Source: Tetracentron sinense
Taxonomy: Eukaryota > Streptophyta > Magnoliopsida > Trochodendrales > Trochodendraceae
Assembly: GCA_015143295.1 (NCBI GenBank)
Contig: CM026573.1
Location: 6,188,434 to 6,252,433, forward strand
Direction: 5' to 3'
DNA: 64,000 bases
The number at the start of each line of letters is the position of its first letter. Positions within the stretch are counted from its first letter, which is position 1. This document shows, piece by piece, positions 23,346-37,000 of the stretch. The notes beneath the pieces were generated by a model. That model was not told where the DNA came from and made no database searches. It saw only the letters and a list, made by a program, of their open reading frames with translations. A program made the position numbers and the translations under genes.

Positions 23346-24360
23346 GCTGATAATCAGTGGAAAAAGTGAAAATTTTATTTTTTAATCGAAATGTTAATTA
23401 CTATTGAAGAATACGACAAGACTGAAAATGGTTTCCCTTTCACAATTGAACACTTCCTTCTTTATTTATGCATGAATAGTGGACAATGGTTGATGAACAG
23501 ATTTTACCATTCTTCTTTTTAGTTACGCATAAACAATAGACAATGGTTAATGAACGGGTTTTTCCATTCTTGATCTTCTCTCATTTTCTTCTTCTCACGT
23601 GTGTGAGCCTACATAAATAAATGTTGAAAATATGAGCTTCTTTAAGGGGGTTTTCAATTCTTGGGGCCCATTTCTATTTATTTTTTTTTTAACCCCCAAT
23701 TTTTTTTTGGGGTGGTGTATGAGTACACCCCAATTTTTTTTGCTTTTTTAGTTTTTCCACATTTAATAGTCGCACCCCAATACTGTTTTGGAGCTTCTTC
23801 AGTTTTCTTCTTGAGAAGATGTTGTTTCTCCCAAGTGAAGAACTGTTTTTACGTAACTATAAAGATCAACATTCTCCATTAGACAACTCAAACCTGCAAA
23901 ATCTACAAAGACCAATTAAAAAAAAAAAAAAACCCAACAAAACCCAGGATTTTCTCTTCAAAATTCAGGCAAAAAAACTTAAGATCTCGAATTCTAGATC
24001 AATCAGAGACAGGATTCTTTTGTATTCTGTTCTTTGTTTCTCTTACTCTACCGAGAGATCCAAATTTTTTTTTTATCCCTTTCTCTTTCTCTATACGTGA
24101 ATCGATATCTCTTTCTAGCGTTAGCAAGAGCTTCACGATGATTTTGAATAATTAAAGATAATGGGAAATGGATTAATATACTGTTCGCATTGAGAGTTCA
24201 TCATAGGTGGCATTTGACGTGCTATTCCAACGAGATTTCTTAGAGGGAGCAGGTCGGCTTAGGAAATCAATTAAAGTTTATTGATTAAAATTTATTGGCA
24301 GTGCCTAATATTCTTATTGGGGTGTAGTTATAAAATTCGTAACAAAATTTCTTTTTGGAG
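23346..24360. other. Intergenic, no gene seen
   Basis: 23440-23560 holds an imperfect direct repeat around GGACAATGGTTGATGAAC. 23640-23780 has long T runs and CCCCAATTTTT phrases. The open frames are low complexity and without a family signature. Confidence 0.5.
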
Positions 24361-25048
24361 TGTACAAGTAATTTTATAATTTTAAGGGGTGCAGTTAGTA
24401 ATTTTTACTAATGGGGGGGGGGGTGCAGTCTTCAAAAAGTGGGGTGCGCCTAACAGCACCTTTTTTTTAAAAAACATAAAAACATGTTTGGTATGCATGT
24501 TTGCTGTTTTTAAATCTAATACCAAAGTTTTCAAAAATCAGGTTCTTGGTACCTCTAGTTTTAGAAATTAAATCAAAAGTACAACACGTGGTGCACCAAC
24601 TCAGTCAACGACTCTCATCCACAACCACCACAGGACCACCACTACCAACAACAAAATGATATTTTTGCTTGTAATTTTTCGATGTAAACCCTTAAATTGA
24701 TCCGGTGCTAATAGTATTCACAAGTTATGATGACTCAATGAGTAAATGGTCAAAATTCCAGTTGACAATTCTATAACCAAATGACCATTACTATGCAGGC
24801 GTTAAAAGGCTGAAAAAAAAAAACTCTCAATAGATTGGTAGTAGATTGAGATTCCTTGCTAATGAGCTGTAAGGACCACTCACTCCACTAACCCTAACAA
24901 CTAATATTCGATTGGTCTAAGGGTATGGAACATACAGTAGGGTTCTGACTGGATGGAGCTGGAATGCTCACCGTATGTTTTTTTCATTAATAAATGTTCC
25001 ATAGAAGTTCCGCAGCCTGCATGAAAAAAGAAACAAAAAAATGGAGGG
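24361..25048. other. Element right end and OM47 downstream flank
   Basis: 24361-24460 is the right end of a GGTGCTGTTAGG family element with an 11-G run. 24800-24900 shows weak likeness to the 3' part of the SINE at 12266. 24950-25048 is probably OM47 3'UTR. No other gene seen. Confidence 0.45.
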
Positions 25049-28000
25049 TTACAAAATTTTTCCAATGGGTCTCAATTCCCTCGGTAAGCAATCGAAATTC
25101 CCAGAGTCTATATCTGATTGTAGCATCGGTATCTTTCCAATCTTCCAAAGGATGCCCTCTGCCAGATGCTCTTTGTTAGGCGTCAACATTACATAATTTG
25201 GATCAGCCCTTTGATAACTACAAGTGAGTAAATCAAAATATATTAGCGGTGGATTGAGTCTCAATCTAAGAACCTCAAAGAGATGTCAACACCAATTAAA
25301 TAGCAAGCACGATTGATGTCAAAAAATTCTCACAACTTCCATTATACGAACCAAATGAATCAAACCAAAATGCATTTTAACCAAATTCTATCTCAATTCT
25401 GGAATTAATTGAGCAAACTGTAAACAAAGCAGATGGAAATGACTCGGGCTAGGGAACTGCGGTAATGGTTAACTTATGGTAAGAAGTAGATGAAGCAAGT
25501 GTGAGAAATATAAGAGAATGAACATGGTGGAATTAAACCTGGCTTGTCTAAGGTCTTCAATACGAACTCCAAATCCAAAGGCCGTCCTTCCAATTGTACG
25601 ATCTCGAACAGCTGCAAAGCAAAAGGAAAATGTGCTTTGTAAACAATTTTGGGTCTTTAGACTGAGTGCCAATTTATATTTGCATGTGTTATAATGGCAA
25701 ACTAAGACTCTCTCTAAGAGTCGATTCGTTTTAACTTTTAAGAACAAATTCTTCAATGAAAAGGGTTTAAACATCATAGACCAGAATATATAATCATAAT
25801 ACCATATGGCAGGATAATCAGATTGAGTTAACTATATTGCGTAGGAGACCTCCGAGGTAGGGCTTGAGGTCTCTCAGACCCTTTGCATCTGCACCTCATG
25901 CAGAGTATAGGTCCAACTGACAGGTTTCCATAGCCCATCTGTCCTACTAGGTATGTATAATCAATTTGACATCCTATTTATCTCGAACACTTTGCTCCAA
26001 TGTATGTGTCTCTCACTTGATTTTACAATTACAGTCCTAACATTAAAGGATAGGAAGAATCTAAGAAGGCTCTAAAGAGACTTTCATCTATATGTATAGT
26101 AGGAGACTGAACCTATCTTAAACTAGTTATATATGCAACATATTTTGACTGAACCTAAACTAGTTATATATGCAACATATTTAGTGACCCTTTTAGTAAT
26201 CTAACAGTCATAATTAGGGTAGAGAATCACATTTTATATCCAAACAATGGAAAGGGCCTTCAAGTCATGAACCAAAATACCAACTAGATCATATACCTGA
26301 AACGCTGAATGTGAAGGAAGGTTTCCACCATGACTTGAATGCCAGAGCTATAGAAGAGCTGAAAGGACCCACCTTTCCCTGCAAAATAATGTAAATAAAA
26401 AACAGTAAATATGATCCACCATTCCCAACCAGAGGAATCTGTCAAAGATGGTACCTTCAACAAGAAATTTTTATTGGCTTGCCAAGATGCAGCTACTTGA
26501 AAATTGGTTTCTTGGGCACTATTTGCTGATTCAGCCCCATCAATCCTTCAGAACAAAATCAAAGTGAACTAAACTTCCATGGTTTGTTGCATTGATTTTC
26601 AATTAAATAATCAGTTCACTTAATATACCTTGTCTCTAACTGAAATCCAAAGTCAATATAGTTCGTAATTCCAACAATTTCATTTTCTTCAAATGGATTC
26701 TTCACCTGTTTGGTTGAATCAATCATGGGCTTTATTATGATTTAAAAAAATCATGGGCTTTATAAAATTCGATCCACTAACCAGGTTAGAAAGGTTGAGC
26801 ACGAGTAGGACAAAAGCATCAACAATCTCAAATTACAATAGACTAAATGGACAGAAGGCAGTGCATGCACCACAAAATAAGTGAAATATTCAGTAACAAG
26901 TGCTTTCTCTTCAAAACATAGTAACAAAGTCCCGAATAATACGTGATTTTTTCACTGAAGGATTAATTCTCGGACTATTCACGATTTTTTAACTTTTTCA
27001 AAAAGTCGCGAATTTCACGAATTATTCATGATTTGAAAAAGTTTAGAATAAATATCTAATAGATGAAATATGTTTATTTATAATTTTCATAATTAGTAAT
27101 CTTATTTCTTATTTTTTCATATCTTGCCCGATTGTTTACTTGATTTATTTTCATAAATTCCAAATTTTGCCAATTTTTTTTTTAAATTCCCGGAGGAATA
27201 ATTCTCGAACTCCGACTTGGTAACTATGGTTGGTATCAAGTTACTTCCTCTTTATAGTTATTAAATTTACTTTTATTTATTTATTATTTTTGCTTTTTTT
27301 CCAAAGTTTTCCCAACTTTGCAGAATTTTACCGATTTTATCCGAACTAGACCCCAGCCAAATTATTCCGAATCCGACTTTGTTACTCTGCTACAAAAACC
27401 AGTTCCTTGTCATGGTGTGCACTTTGTTAGTCTTATGTGCATCAAAATCAAAGTCACAGTACAACCTCATGGGTTCATAAAACACGAAACCAAAAAGCAT
27501 TCAAAAGAAACTAATGCATAAGCTTATTTGATCTGACGTGAAAACAGGCTCACAAGCTAGAAAATTTGGAACTTAAGTTATCAAACTCAGACCAAATATA
27601 TAAAACAATTGATGAACACACTAATCACAACTAACTGAAAGCAAATAATGATGATTATGTTTACTTATAAAAAAATTCATTTTTATATTTAGTGACAACA
27701 AAATGGAGGTTTCTACACATAAAACTACGCTGGCCTTGTCAATAAAGCAACTTGGGTCAAAAAGCAGCAAAGCATATATTCTTCTCTTTTGTCATATGCT
27801 TATTTGTGAGGAGCTCAATTTAAGAATTTAGCACAAATAACTGTATGTTATGTGAATCCAGGACCCTTACTATGCCACCGAAGATATTATTTCCATGTGG
27901 AGTACATCAAATTGGTTGATTTTCCAAGGAAGATTGAGTGAAAGTGAAACTTTCTTTTCAATATATTGATATCATAATGAATTGCTTGTGGGTCAAGCTA

Positions 28001-31000
28001 CCTAAAAAAAATATTCAGAACAAATGCATTACCCACTAGATGTTTCTGTAATGTAACTAAACTCTTTACTAAAGGCCATTTTCGACAATGGATATCTTAG
28101 AAAATGTGTATGTCGTTTCTGGTCTTGATCCTGGACTAAAATAATGTGACCAAGAAAGATTCCCACCTACTAAGTTATCCTCCGCTTCTTATAATTGATA
28201 GCTAGTTTAGGAGATCCATGGAGTTCCACATCAGCTCAAAATTCCTACCCCGAGAATTTGGCAACCCAGATTGTTGGGTGGGGATTTCTACAAAAACCAA
28301 CTAGGTCCAACTATTGGGCAGACAAGTTATCCAAAAAAGTATCGGAAGAACTCCTAGATGGTCTACTAAGAATAGGAAATGACACAATTGGAAAGCTTGT
28401 TTGGGAATTAAGTTTCACTTAGTTTGACCTGCATCAGTGGCAATCTACAGTTACCTTGTCCTAGGATGTCTATATTTCAATTTCTGAGACTTTTTCTTTT
28501 TCAAAGATTAAATAATAGAATGCAGCACAATTTTTGTATAGAAAATTGGTTCAATCCAATAAATTCCACCATTTGAGTCATTGATTTCAAGATATTCAAA
28601 AGAAAATAGTGTCAGGGAAGGAATTTCAGTATATATGACCATTAAAAGAAAAGGGCAGAGGAGCATACCCGTCTTTGGACCACAGCATGCTGATAGAATG
28701 AGGCAATCAGCTGCAGTTCGGAGATGCATATGAGAAAGTCAGTAAATAAGTGCATAGTACATAATGAATCAGTATTATCACATCCGACTCAAATTCATGC
28801 ACATGACCATGCCTGGGTGCATGATTGTTAAAGGCATCACCTTAGGCGGTCACCTAGGCAACCAGGCGCTATTTGTTGGGCTCAGGCAACTGCCTGCCTA
28901 GACAATCATTATTAAAAATCTGATATATGTTATATTTTATTGTTTAAGGGTGTAAAAATCATTTTATTTAAAGATGATAATTTAGTCAACAAAAAATCAT
29001 TATTTTATATGATTCTCGTCTCTTTTACCATATAATTGTCAGGGTTTGTATATCCAACAAAAAAAAGTTTGCAGATAGAAGAAAAAAAAAAACGAGACTG
29101 TATGATGTCAAGTATGTTTACTCATGCTAACATGCCCTCTCTCTCACTCAATGGGTGGATCAATTGGTCACTCTCTCTCATCTGTTTGTGGGTGAACCAT
29201 ATACTCCGTAGAGTCAAAACTTTGTGTCTTGATGTTTGTGCAAATTGAATGAAAAATCTTGAATTTTGTGCCAAAACTTCTCATTTAATGTTAACTAGTG
29301 TTTAACATGGTTATAGGTGTTGTATGTTCAATGGGTAAGGTTCTAAGGGTAGGATTTGCATGTCTTCAAGAGGGTTTTATGTTGATAATTGTGAATGGAA
29401 TAAGGGATATGGGAATTGATATGTTACTAATTTTATAATGATAAATTGAAGATTATATTGATGATTGATGCATGGTGTTATGCTGATTTTTCTGGAAATT
29501 CATGCATATATGATTGAGATTGAATGAAGGGATGATTTCCGGGGTTTTGTATGTGATTGAAATTGGAGGAAGGGATCTATGTTGAATGATGAAAAAATCT
29601 GGAAATTTATGATTACTATTGTGATTCTATTCCATGTATAATAAAGTATTATTCGATGATCTCACATGTAAATTATATGAAATTATGTATGTATTGTTAG
29701 TTAAATTTCGGATAGGCAAATACTTAGAGAATGATATTAACGACCCCGAATTCTCTAACCATCGTTGTGTGGGCTGCTTTGGTGGAGTTTCAATGGTTTG
29801 ATATCGGAATCTAAGGGATAACCTAAAAGAAGGTTGACCATAACACTCAAACACATGTCTCACTGCCATGGTTCAAAATATCGGTATCGGTTGCCGTATC
29901 GGTAAGTCCAAAATAGAATACGTATCGGCGTATCGGTATCGTATCGGTTGGATACGGCGTAAAAATTCAGGATACGCTAAAAAAAGCTTGGATATGCAAG
30001 GAAAAACTTAGATACCTTGCATAAAACCACTTTTAATGCAAATATAAGTTAAAAACAAACTAAATGAAGGCCCCAACTACATTTATAGTCATACATATGA
30101 GAGTTAAAACATTTATAAGTTAAAAAAGGCGTGTGCGCTAATAGTCTGATAAATATGTATGAAAATACAAACCATAATTACTTAACCAAGTGATAGAAGC
30201 TCACTTGCATTCATAAATCAAAAGTATGAAAATATATAGACATTTGCTCACAAATCTAACCTTGGTTTTTAGAAATAAATATAAAAAAAATTAACAATAG
30301 TTAAAAATTGTTAACCTTAGGGTGTGATTAATAGTCACTACAAGGGACACATGTCTAACTCTAATATTTGTTTTTTAGAAATAAATATAAAAAAAATTAA
30401 CTAGAGTTAAAAAATCCTAATATCAGGGTGTGATTAATAGTCACTACAAGGGACACTTGTCTAACTCTAATATTGGTTTTTAAAAATAAATATAAAAAAA
30501 ATTAACTAGAGTTAAAAATTCTTAACCTCAGGGTGTGATTAATAGTCACTAAAAGGGATACTTGCCTAACTCTAATATTAGTTTTTAAAAATAAATATAA
30601 AAAAAATTAACTAGAGTTAAAAATTCTTAACTTAGGGTGTGATTAATAGTCACTACAAAGGACACATGTCTAACTCTAATATTTGTTTTTTTTAAATGAA
30701 TATAAAAAAAATTAACTAGAGTAAAAAAAATTTAACCTTAGGGTGTGATTAATAGTCACTAAAAGGGACACATGTCTAACTCTAATATTGGTTTTTTAAA
30801 ATAAATATAAAAAAATTAACTAGAGTTAAAAATTCTTAACCTTAGGGTGTGATTAATAGTCACTAAAAGGGACACATGTCTAACTCTAATATTGGTTTTT
30901 AAAAATTAATATAAAAAAAATTAACTAGAGTGAAAAATTATTTACCTTAGGGTGTGATTAATAGTCACTAAAAGGGACACATGTCTAATATTGGTTTTTA

Positions 31001-34000
31001 GAAATAAATATAAAAAACTAGAATTAAAAATATTTAACCTTAGGGTTATTTTTTTTAAAGATCACACCCTAAGTATTAGTGTATCTTAATCACAGAGTTA
31101 AAATGCCTTATTTAAATCATGATTGGCTTGATTCAATCTCATTTTGGTGAAAGGTTAACACCATACATACATTAATCTAAAAAAAAAAACACACAACACA
31201 ACACATTTGATGTGCAGAGTGAGTTTAGCAAATAACACATATGATGTGCAGAGTGATTTTAGCAAACAACACCTATGATGTGCAGAGTGAGTTTAGCATA
31301 TGCCCTCTACATTCATTTAATAAAACAGAATCTTACGCATTCAAGAGTCTTCAATAGTTTGAGATTTTGTTTGGCTGAAAGGGGCAAAGCGGCTAGCACT
31401 TCTCTTCGGTTTCTTTAAGCGATGGCCATGGAGAATGCGATGACGGCAAGGGCGATGATCACCGGTGGAGGCACAGGTATGTACCCTAGTATCCTCCTCC
31501 TTCTCTAATCTCTACCCTAACCCCGTACGACAGTACCCACAATCTGATTTTTTTTCTCCTTTTTTTTTTTTCTTTCTCTACTTCTCAATCTCATTCTCCT
31601 AATCTCCTCTTGGAATTTTTCAGTACTTATAGAGATTAGAGAACCTATCTTTTTTTATGGTTCTCTACAATCTGCAACTTTTTTTTTTTTTGTCGAAACC
31701 CCCGTATCGCACAATATCGAGCGTATCGGTACCGATACGGTCGATATGATTACGATACTAGGAATTTTTTTTTTCACCCGTATCTTCATATCGGGTATGT
31801 GAAAAACTGGTACGTATCAGCCCGTATCGGCCAATACATATCGATATTTGAACCATGCTCACCGCATGATAGGCATTATAAGCACAAGAACCCCATGTTA
31901 CATGTCATTGGAGAGCTACCATGTTACATGTCATTGAGGAGATATCATTTTACATGCATTGCCTATTATCATGCTACATGCGCTGTCAAAATCTCTAACA
32001 TGAATTGATATATACGATTACATGACTTACATGAACATGCACAAGTTTTACATGTCTACACAAGTCACGAGTCTCAACATGCCATGAATGAATTATGCTA
32101 TGTTTACATGTTTCCGCACCATGAATTGTAAGATATGTTTATTTATGATACAACATGACCATGATTACATGATATAATATTGTTAGCTAGACTTTATATA
32201 CACTGAGCGTTGTCAATGCTCAGCCGAATTATTATTGTCGACAGGTTCAAGAGGATTCAACATTTGCACCCCAAGACCTTGGATTGAGGAGGAATATCCA
32301 GAGGAACTGGAAGGAGAAAATCAGGATAGGGAGATTGACTTGGATCACTGTCCGTATTATTGATCCAGTGACTAGCTAGTTTTTATTTTAGTTTTGAGAG
32401 AGATGTAATAAGATAATTTAAAGATGATGTTGCTTAGGTTTAATTTTGAAATTGAGATCATATAGGTGATCAGATTACTTCTGTTAGTTGGTCAACAGTT
32501 TAAAGGAGTTATATTATTGATTATGGAATTGCTATTGTTATCAATTTATGAGAAAATTTTGAGACTCACATTTTAGTATGCTTTTTATGTGTTAAGCTAA
32601 TATGGATATGCAGTGTCACATGTCCAAGGCCTCATTGACCAACAGGGGATTTTGGGACGTGACATGATCTCTCTCTGCTTTTTGTATAGTGTTAAAGGCA
32701 ATCACCTAGGTGACCAAGCGCACAATTGGACTTGGACAACCTAATAACAGAAAAAGGCCTTTAAATGCCCCAAAATTTCTCTAGGGCACCCAAAACTCTC
32801 ATAAACCCCTCCTTATGGTATCTTTTATAATTTAAATAAGTTTAAGCTTTATAATTATATACATTTCTGATTTCACTTGGTGAATGGTTTTTATTATTTT
32901 TCTCAGGCAAATAAGAAGATGGAAGAAAAAACAAAAGGAGAAGAGGTATTGCCTATCTCTCTCTCTCCCCTGGTTCGGCAATCACAGTTGACTGTTAGGC
33001 TTTTTTTTAAATGTTTTTTATTCAGTCTCACTCTCCCCTCCCCCTCCCCTTCTCTCTCTCTTGCTTGACTTTCATTGTAGACTTATTTTTTCCTATTTTT
33101 ATCCCCCAGCCCCTCTCTCCCTCCTTTCGACGATCATTGTAAACTATTTTTTATTATTATTCCCAACACTTGAAATCTTCTTTTACTATTCCTAAAACTA
33201 TCTCCAAGGATGGTTGTATCAAAGTGCATCTTGACAATGAAGATTTTGCAATTTAAGCAAATTGCAGAGCCCCTTGTTCAGAGAAATGCAACATATACAT
33301 GCATCATATACAGATCTAATAATATGGGGGCATTTTCTAAAAAGATAAAAAAAAATCCACCATTTCGAAAATATCTTGCAAAGTTTCCTATTTTCAAACA
33401 GTGATAATTTCCAAAAAATCGATATTTTAAAACCATGTGTGTGTATCGTGTGCACGTGTTGTATGCATGTATTAGTGCCTGTATTACCATAATTTTACAT
33501 ATAATGTAGTTTACTCAACTTTCAAAAAATGCACTGGACATAAAACTGATTAACAGAACTAGGAGCCATCTTTAAAACTGTACCTACCTAATGTGATAGA
33601 TAAATTTAGCACTAAATGTGAAGCTATTGACCAAAGAAGGTTGCGGTGGATTGTTGCTTTTTTGGCCATAGTGTATTGTTGCACAAGTTAATCAATGGAG
33701 AACCAATTATCATCATTAGTGCCTTATCCCATTCACCAACTATTTGGGGTTATCAACATGAATCGTGTTCTGCATTCCATTCTATCAAAAGCTATAAAGT
33801 CAATCGAAGTGTATGCTATCAAATCTTTCCTCACTATCTCCACCCAATTCATTTTTTGCCTTCCTATCGACCTTTTAGAGCATTCAACTTGCACAAACTC
33901 ACTAAATGTCCTAATTTCCCAAATTGAAGGGAGTGCATGTTCATGGGCAACACATAAGATTACCATTTTTTTTGTTTTTTTGTTTCTTTTTCTATAAATA

Positions 34001-37000
34001 CACAAACAGTTTGTTTGGGTGTATGTGTATTAATCAATGTTACCTGGTTCGTCGGTTCACTCGATTCAAATCGTCATTCGTAATTCGCCACTCTAGAGTG
34101 AACCCGGTTCGCCAGGGCTAGGATGAGACAGTTCATTTTTCGGTTCGCTTAGGTTCTTTAGTTTGGTTCGCTAGCTTGGTTTGCTTATATAATATTAATA
34201 TATTATATATATAAATATATTAATCGTGTAAAAAATATATTACAAATACTTATTTTAAAAAAAATTAAAAAATAGGTTTTATGGCCGGTTCGCGAACCTA
34301 GAAAACAAATTCGCCAAACTCAAAGTATAAGTTCGCCGAACTTAAAGAACAAATTCGCCGAACCCAAACAAAAAGTTCGCCAAACCAAAGCTATTGGGTT
34401 CAGGTAACGGGTTCGCTCATTTTCACGAACCTAAACGAACCGAACCGCAAACTGGTTCTCTTCGAACCAGTTCGCAGTTCCTACTTTGGTACTAGTAGGT
34501 AGCGAACTAGGTAACACTGGTATAAATACACAAACAGTTAGAAACTATATACAACTCCTTCAATGAATTGCCTATAAATAAAAGAAGATATCCTTCAACT
34601 TACGAACCCATGGTTTTCCAACTACATTTTATTATTTTTCTAAAAAGAAGAAAGATATCAATAGAATAAGAAATCATGAAAGTTAGTATGGACCAAACCT
34701 GGGAACTTTTAGCAAGTTCAAGACCAAAATTGAATGATGGGCTCAAAGGGCTGTTTGACCCTAACCCATACCCTATTGCACAGCTCCAATTCACTAAATT
34801 GTAAAAGCTTGCACTGTCTTTGCTTCCAACTAATGAAAAATAGAGTCAACAAAAAAAGCAACAAATCAAGATTTAGTCATTTGACAGCAAGTTTCAACTA
34901 TATATATATATATAAATAATGCATGTCACTTTAAATGCACCATTGTGCTTATACTATGTAACCTAGAGAACAAGTTAAGTAAAACATTCTAAGAGAAAGA
35001 AAAGCCTTTGAGAGAACAAAAGGAGAAGTCAAGTATGATTCCCAAGTCCCAAATAAACATAGAAACCAACAGCAAGAAAGCTCATCATATGCATGAGTGG
35101 TCAAGTATGACTGAAACTTTTGTTCCTCAATAGATACCTTTCCTTTGCTTCTTGCATTGACATGTAACATAGCAACAAAGGTTTTCATTTGCCTTAAGCA
35201 TATGGATGTCTTGAACAAGCTATTGTTTGAGTGAATTTGTACAATATGTTGGCCAAGATATTCCAAGTATAGATGTTACAAATCCAAATGCCTACAAAGC
35301 AGTAGGTTCACTTGCCATGTCTTAAATGTTACCTACAAGGATTCAATGAATTAACATGGTTTATAATATCAACATGAATCAGTCCGATATGTATCGTTTT
35401 TCAAGGTACCAATAACTATGGACAAAGTATTATATTTATTCATGTGTATCAAGCATATCGTGTGTATCAACACTGATAAGCACGGTACGGTGCAATACAG
35501 ACTCAATACATGACAAATCATAAGCGAAACATGAATTTTTTTCCCGGTATCAATTGATGTTGGTGTATCGCAAATCGCAACAATCTCGGTCGATATTGTT
35601 ATGATACACAACAGTATCAATCAATGCGTTGCAAAAACTTGTGAATCAAAGGGTTCTGAATTTATTTATTTATTTATTATTATTTTTTTTGGGGGGGGGG
35701 GGGGTCAAACATACTAACAAAAACAAAGTTGGAGTTCGGGAATAATTTGGCGGGGGTCTAGTTCAGAAAAAATCATCAAAATTCGGCAAAGTTGGGAAAA
35801 AAACGGAAACAATACAAAAATATTAATATTAATAAAGAGAAAATAACATGATACCAACCATAATTACCAAGTCATAGTTTGAGAATTATTCGTTTAAGAA
35901 TATTTTTTTTTAAAAGGCAAAATTAAAAAATAAATCAATTAAAATTGGGCAAGATATGAAAAAAATATTAAATAAGATTACTAATTATGAAAATTATAAA
36001 CAAACATAGTTCATATATTAGATATTTATTTGGGATTGTTTTAAAAAGGCGTGAATCATTCAAGAATTAATCGTTTGACGAAAAAGTCTTGTATTATTCA
36101 AGACTTTTGAAAAAATTGGAGAAATTTGTTACTATGTTCTCAAACACACTCAAACCACAAAGAAACCTTCCCAAAGTCATTTCTAGGCCATATATTATTT
36201 CAACAACTCTGCTAATGATTTTTTTTCAAAATAACATTCAATCTCCTCCCCATTCTCAAAATAAAAAAAATTACTAAAATTTGAAGGTATTTCACTTTTA
36301 ATTTCTTTTATTCATTAAAGGCTAAATTGCTAATACCTTATGCAAATCACTCCCAATGGAGTTTAGTAACTAGTTAGTGAGTAGATCTGTAGATTTTATG
36401 CGAAATCCATGAACGTAAAACAATTTATTTTGTAGTCACCCTATTGGAATAAAGAAAAAGAAAAGATCAATAATTTTTCATGCGATTTTTGGGAAAATCT
36501 AAAAGTGGTCATTTTTAAAAAATATATATAAAACTGAAATTAAGGATTAGGAGCGGTAGGATTAACATATGGCTTTAGGCTATGATCTATCAATTTTTAT
36601 TTTATAAAAGCAATTGAAAATTAGAACTATTTCCTTTTAAACTCTTATTAGTTACATTTTTATATAAAATTTTTTTGTAAATTATTCAATGGATCCTCTA
36701 CCACATTTATTGACTAATCATGACTTCAGCAATGTTTAATTATATTTAAAATTAATTTTTCAATTTTAGTTTTAAAAATGTATTTTCATTATTAGTATTA
36801 GTGTAAGCTATGTTTTGTTAAACTATCTTGTTTTGCTTCACTATATGTTGCACATCTTATTAATACTTTTATCTCATTGGAACATATTTGATTATAGTCT
36901 AGTCATCGAGATGCCATTAAAGAAGACAAAAGAGCGCCATTAAAGAAGACAAAAGAGCGAGTCTAAAACATCGGGGGTAGTACGGGAACCCATAAGAACT

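Larger units (their letters stand above)
29867..31857. mobile_element. 2-kb hAT-type element with a 105-bp satellite and a captured exon-like piece
   Basis: Inverted ends CATGGTTCAAAATATCGG and CGATATTTGAACCATG, flanked by CTCACTGC (29859-29866) and CTCACCGC (31858-31865), 7 of 8 matching: a nonautonomous hAT. Both ends hold many GTATCGG/CCGATAC copies, as in the element at 16948. The middle carries seven tandem 105-bp units, and 31370-31500 looks like part of a host gene start. No transposase. It sits inside a Gypsy LTR relic in OM47 intron 8. Confidence 0.8.
29735..32664 (+). mobile_element. Ty3/Gypsy LTR relic (Del/Tekay-like), split by a hAT element
   Basis: In OM47 intron 8. After removing the nested hAT (29867-31857 and one duplication) about 0.93 kb remains. 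It begins near 29735 with TTAACGACCCCGAA and ends GGGACGTGACA at 32664, the style of Del/Tekay-lineage LTRs. Near the end is ACTGAGCGTTGTCAATGCTCA-like sequence, also common in them. No internal retroviral-type genes are present, so it is a solo LTR or fragment, old. The left boundary is approximate. Confidence 0.45.

Noticed and set aside
25850-25960. Possible SINE in OM47 intron 12
   Set aside because: GGTCTCTCAGACC-like phrases present, but no convincing A and B boxes or flanking duplication.
28195-28422. 75-residue plus-strand open frame in OM47 intron 9
   Set aside because: No motif beyond chance; the flanking OM47 exons join without it.
30310-31050. 105-bp tandem array considered as a CRISPR-like array
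   Set aside because: Units are contiguous and wholly alike, with no unique spacers, inside a plant transposon.
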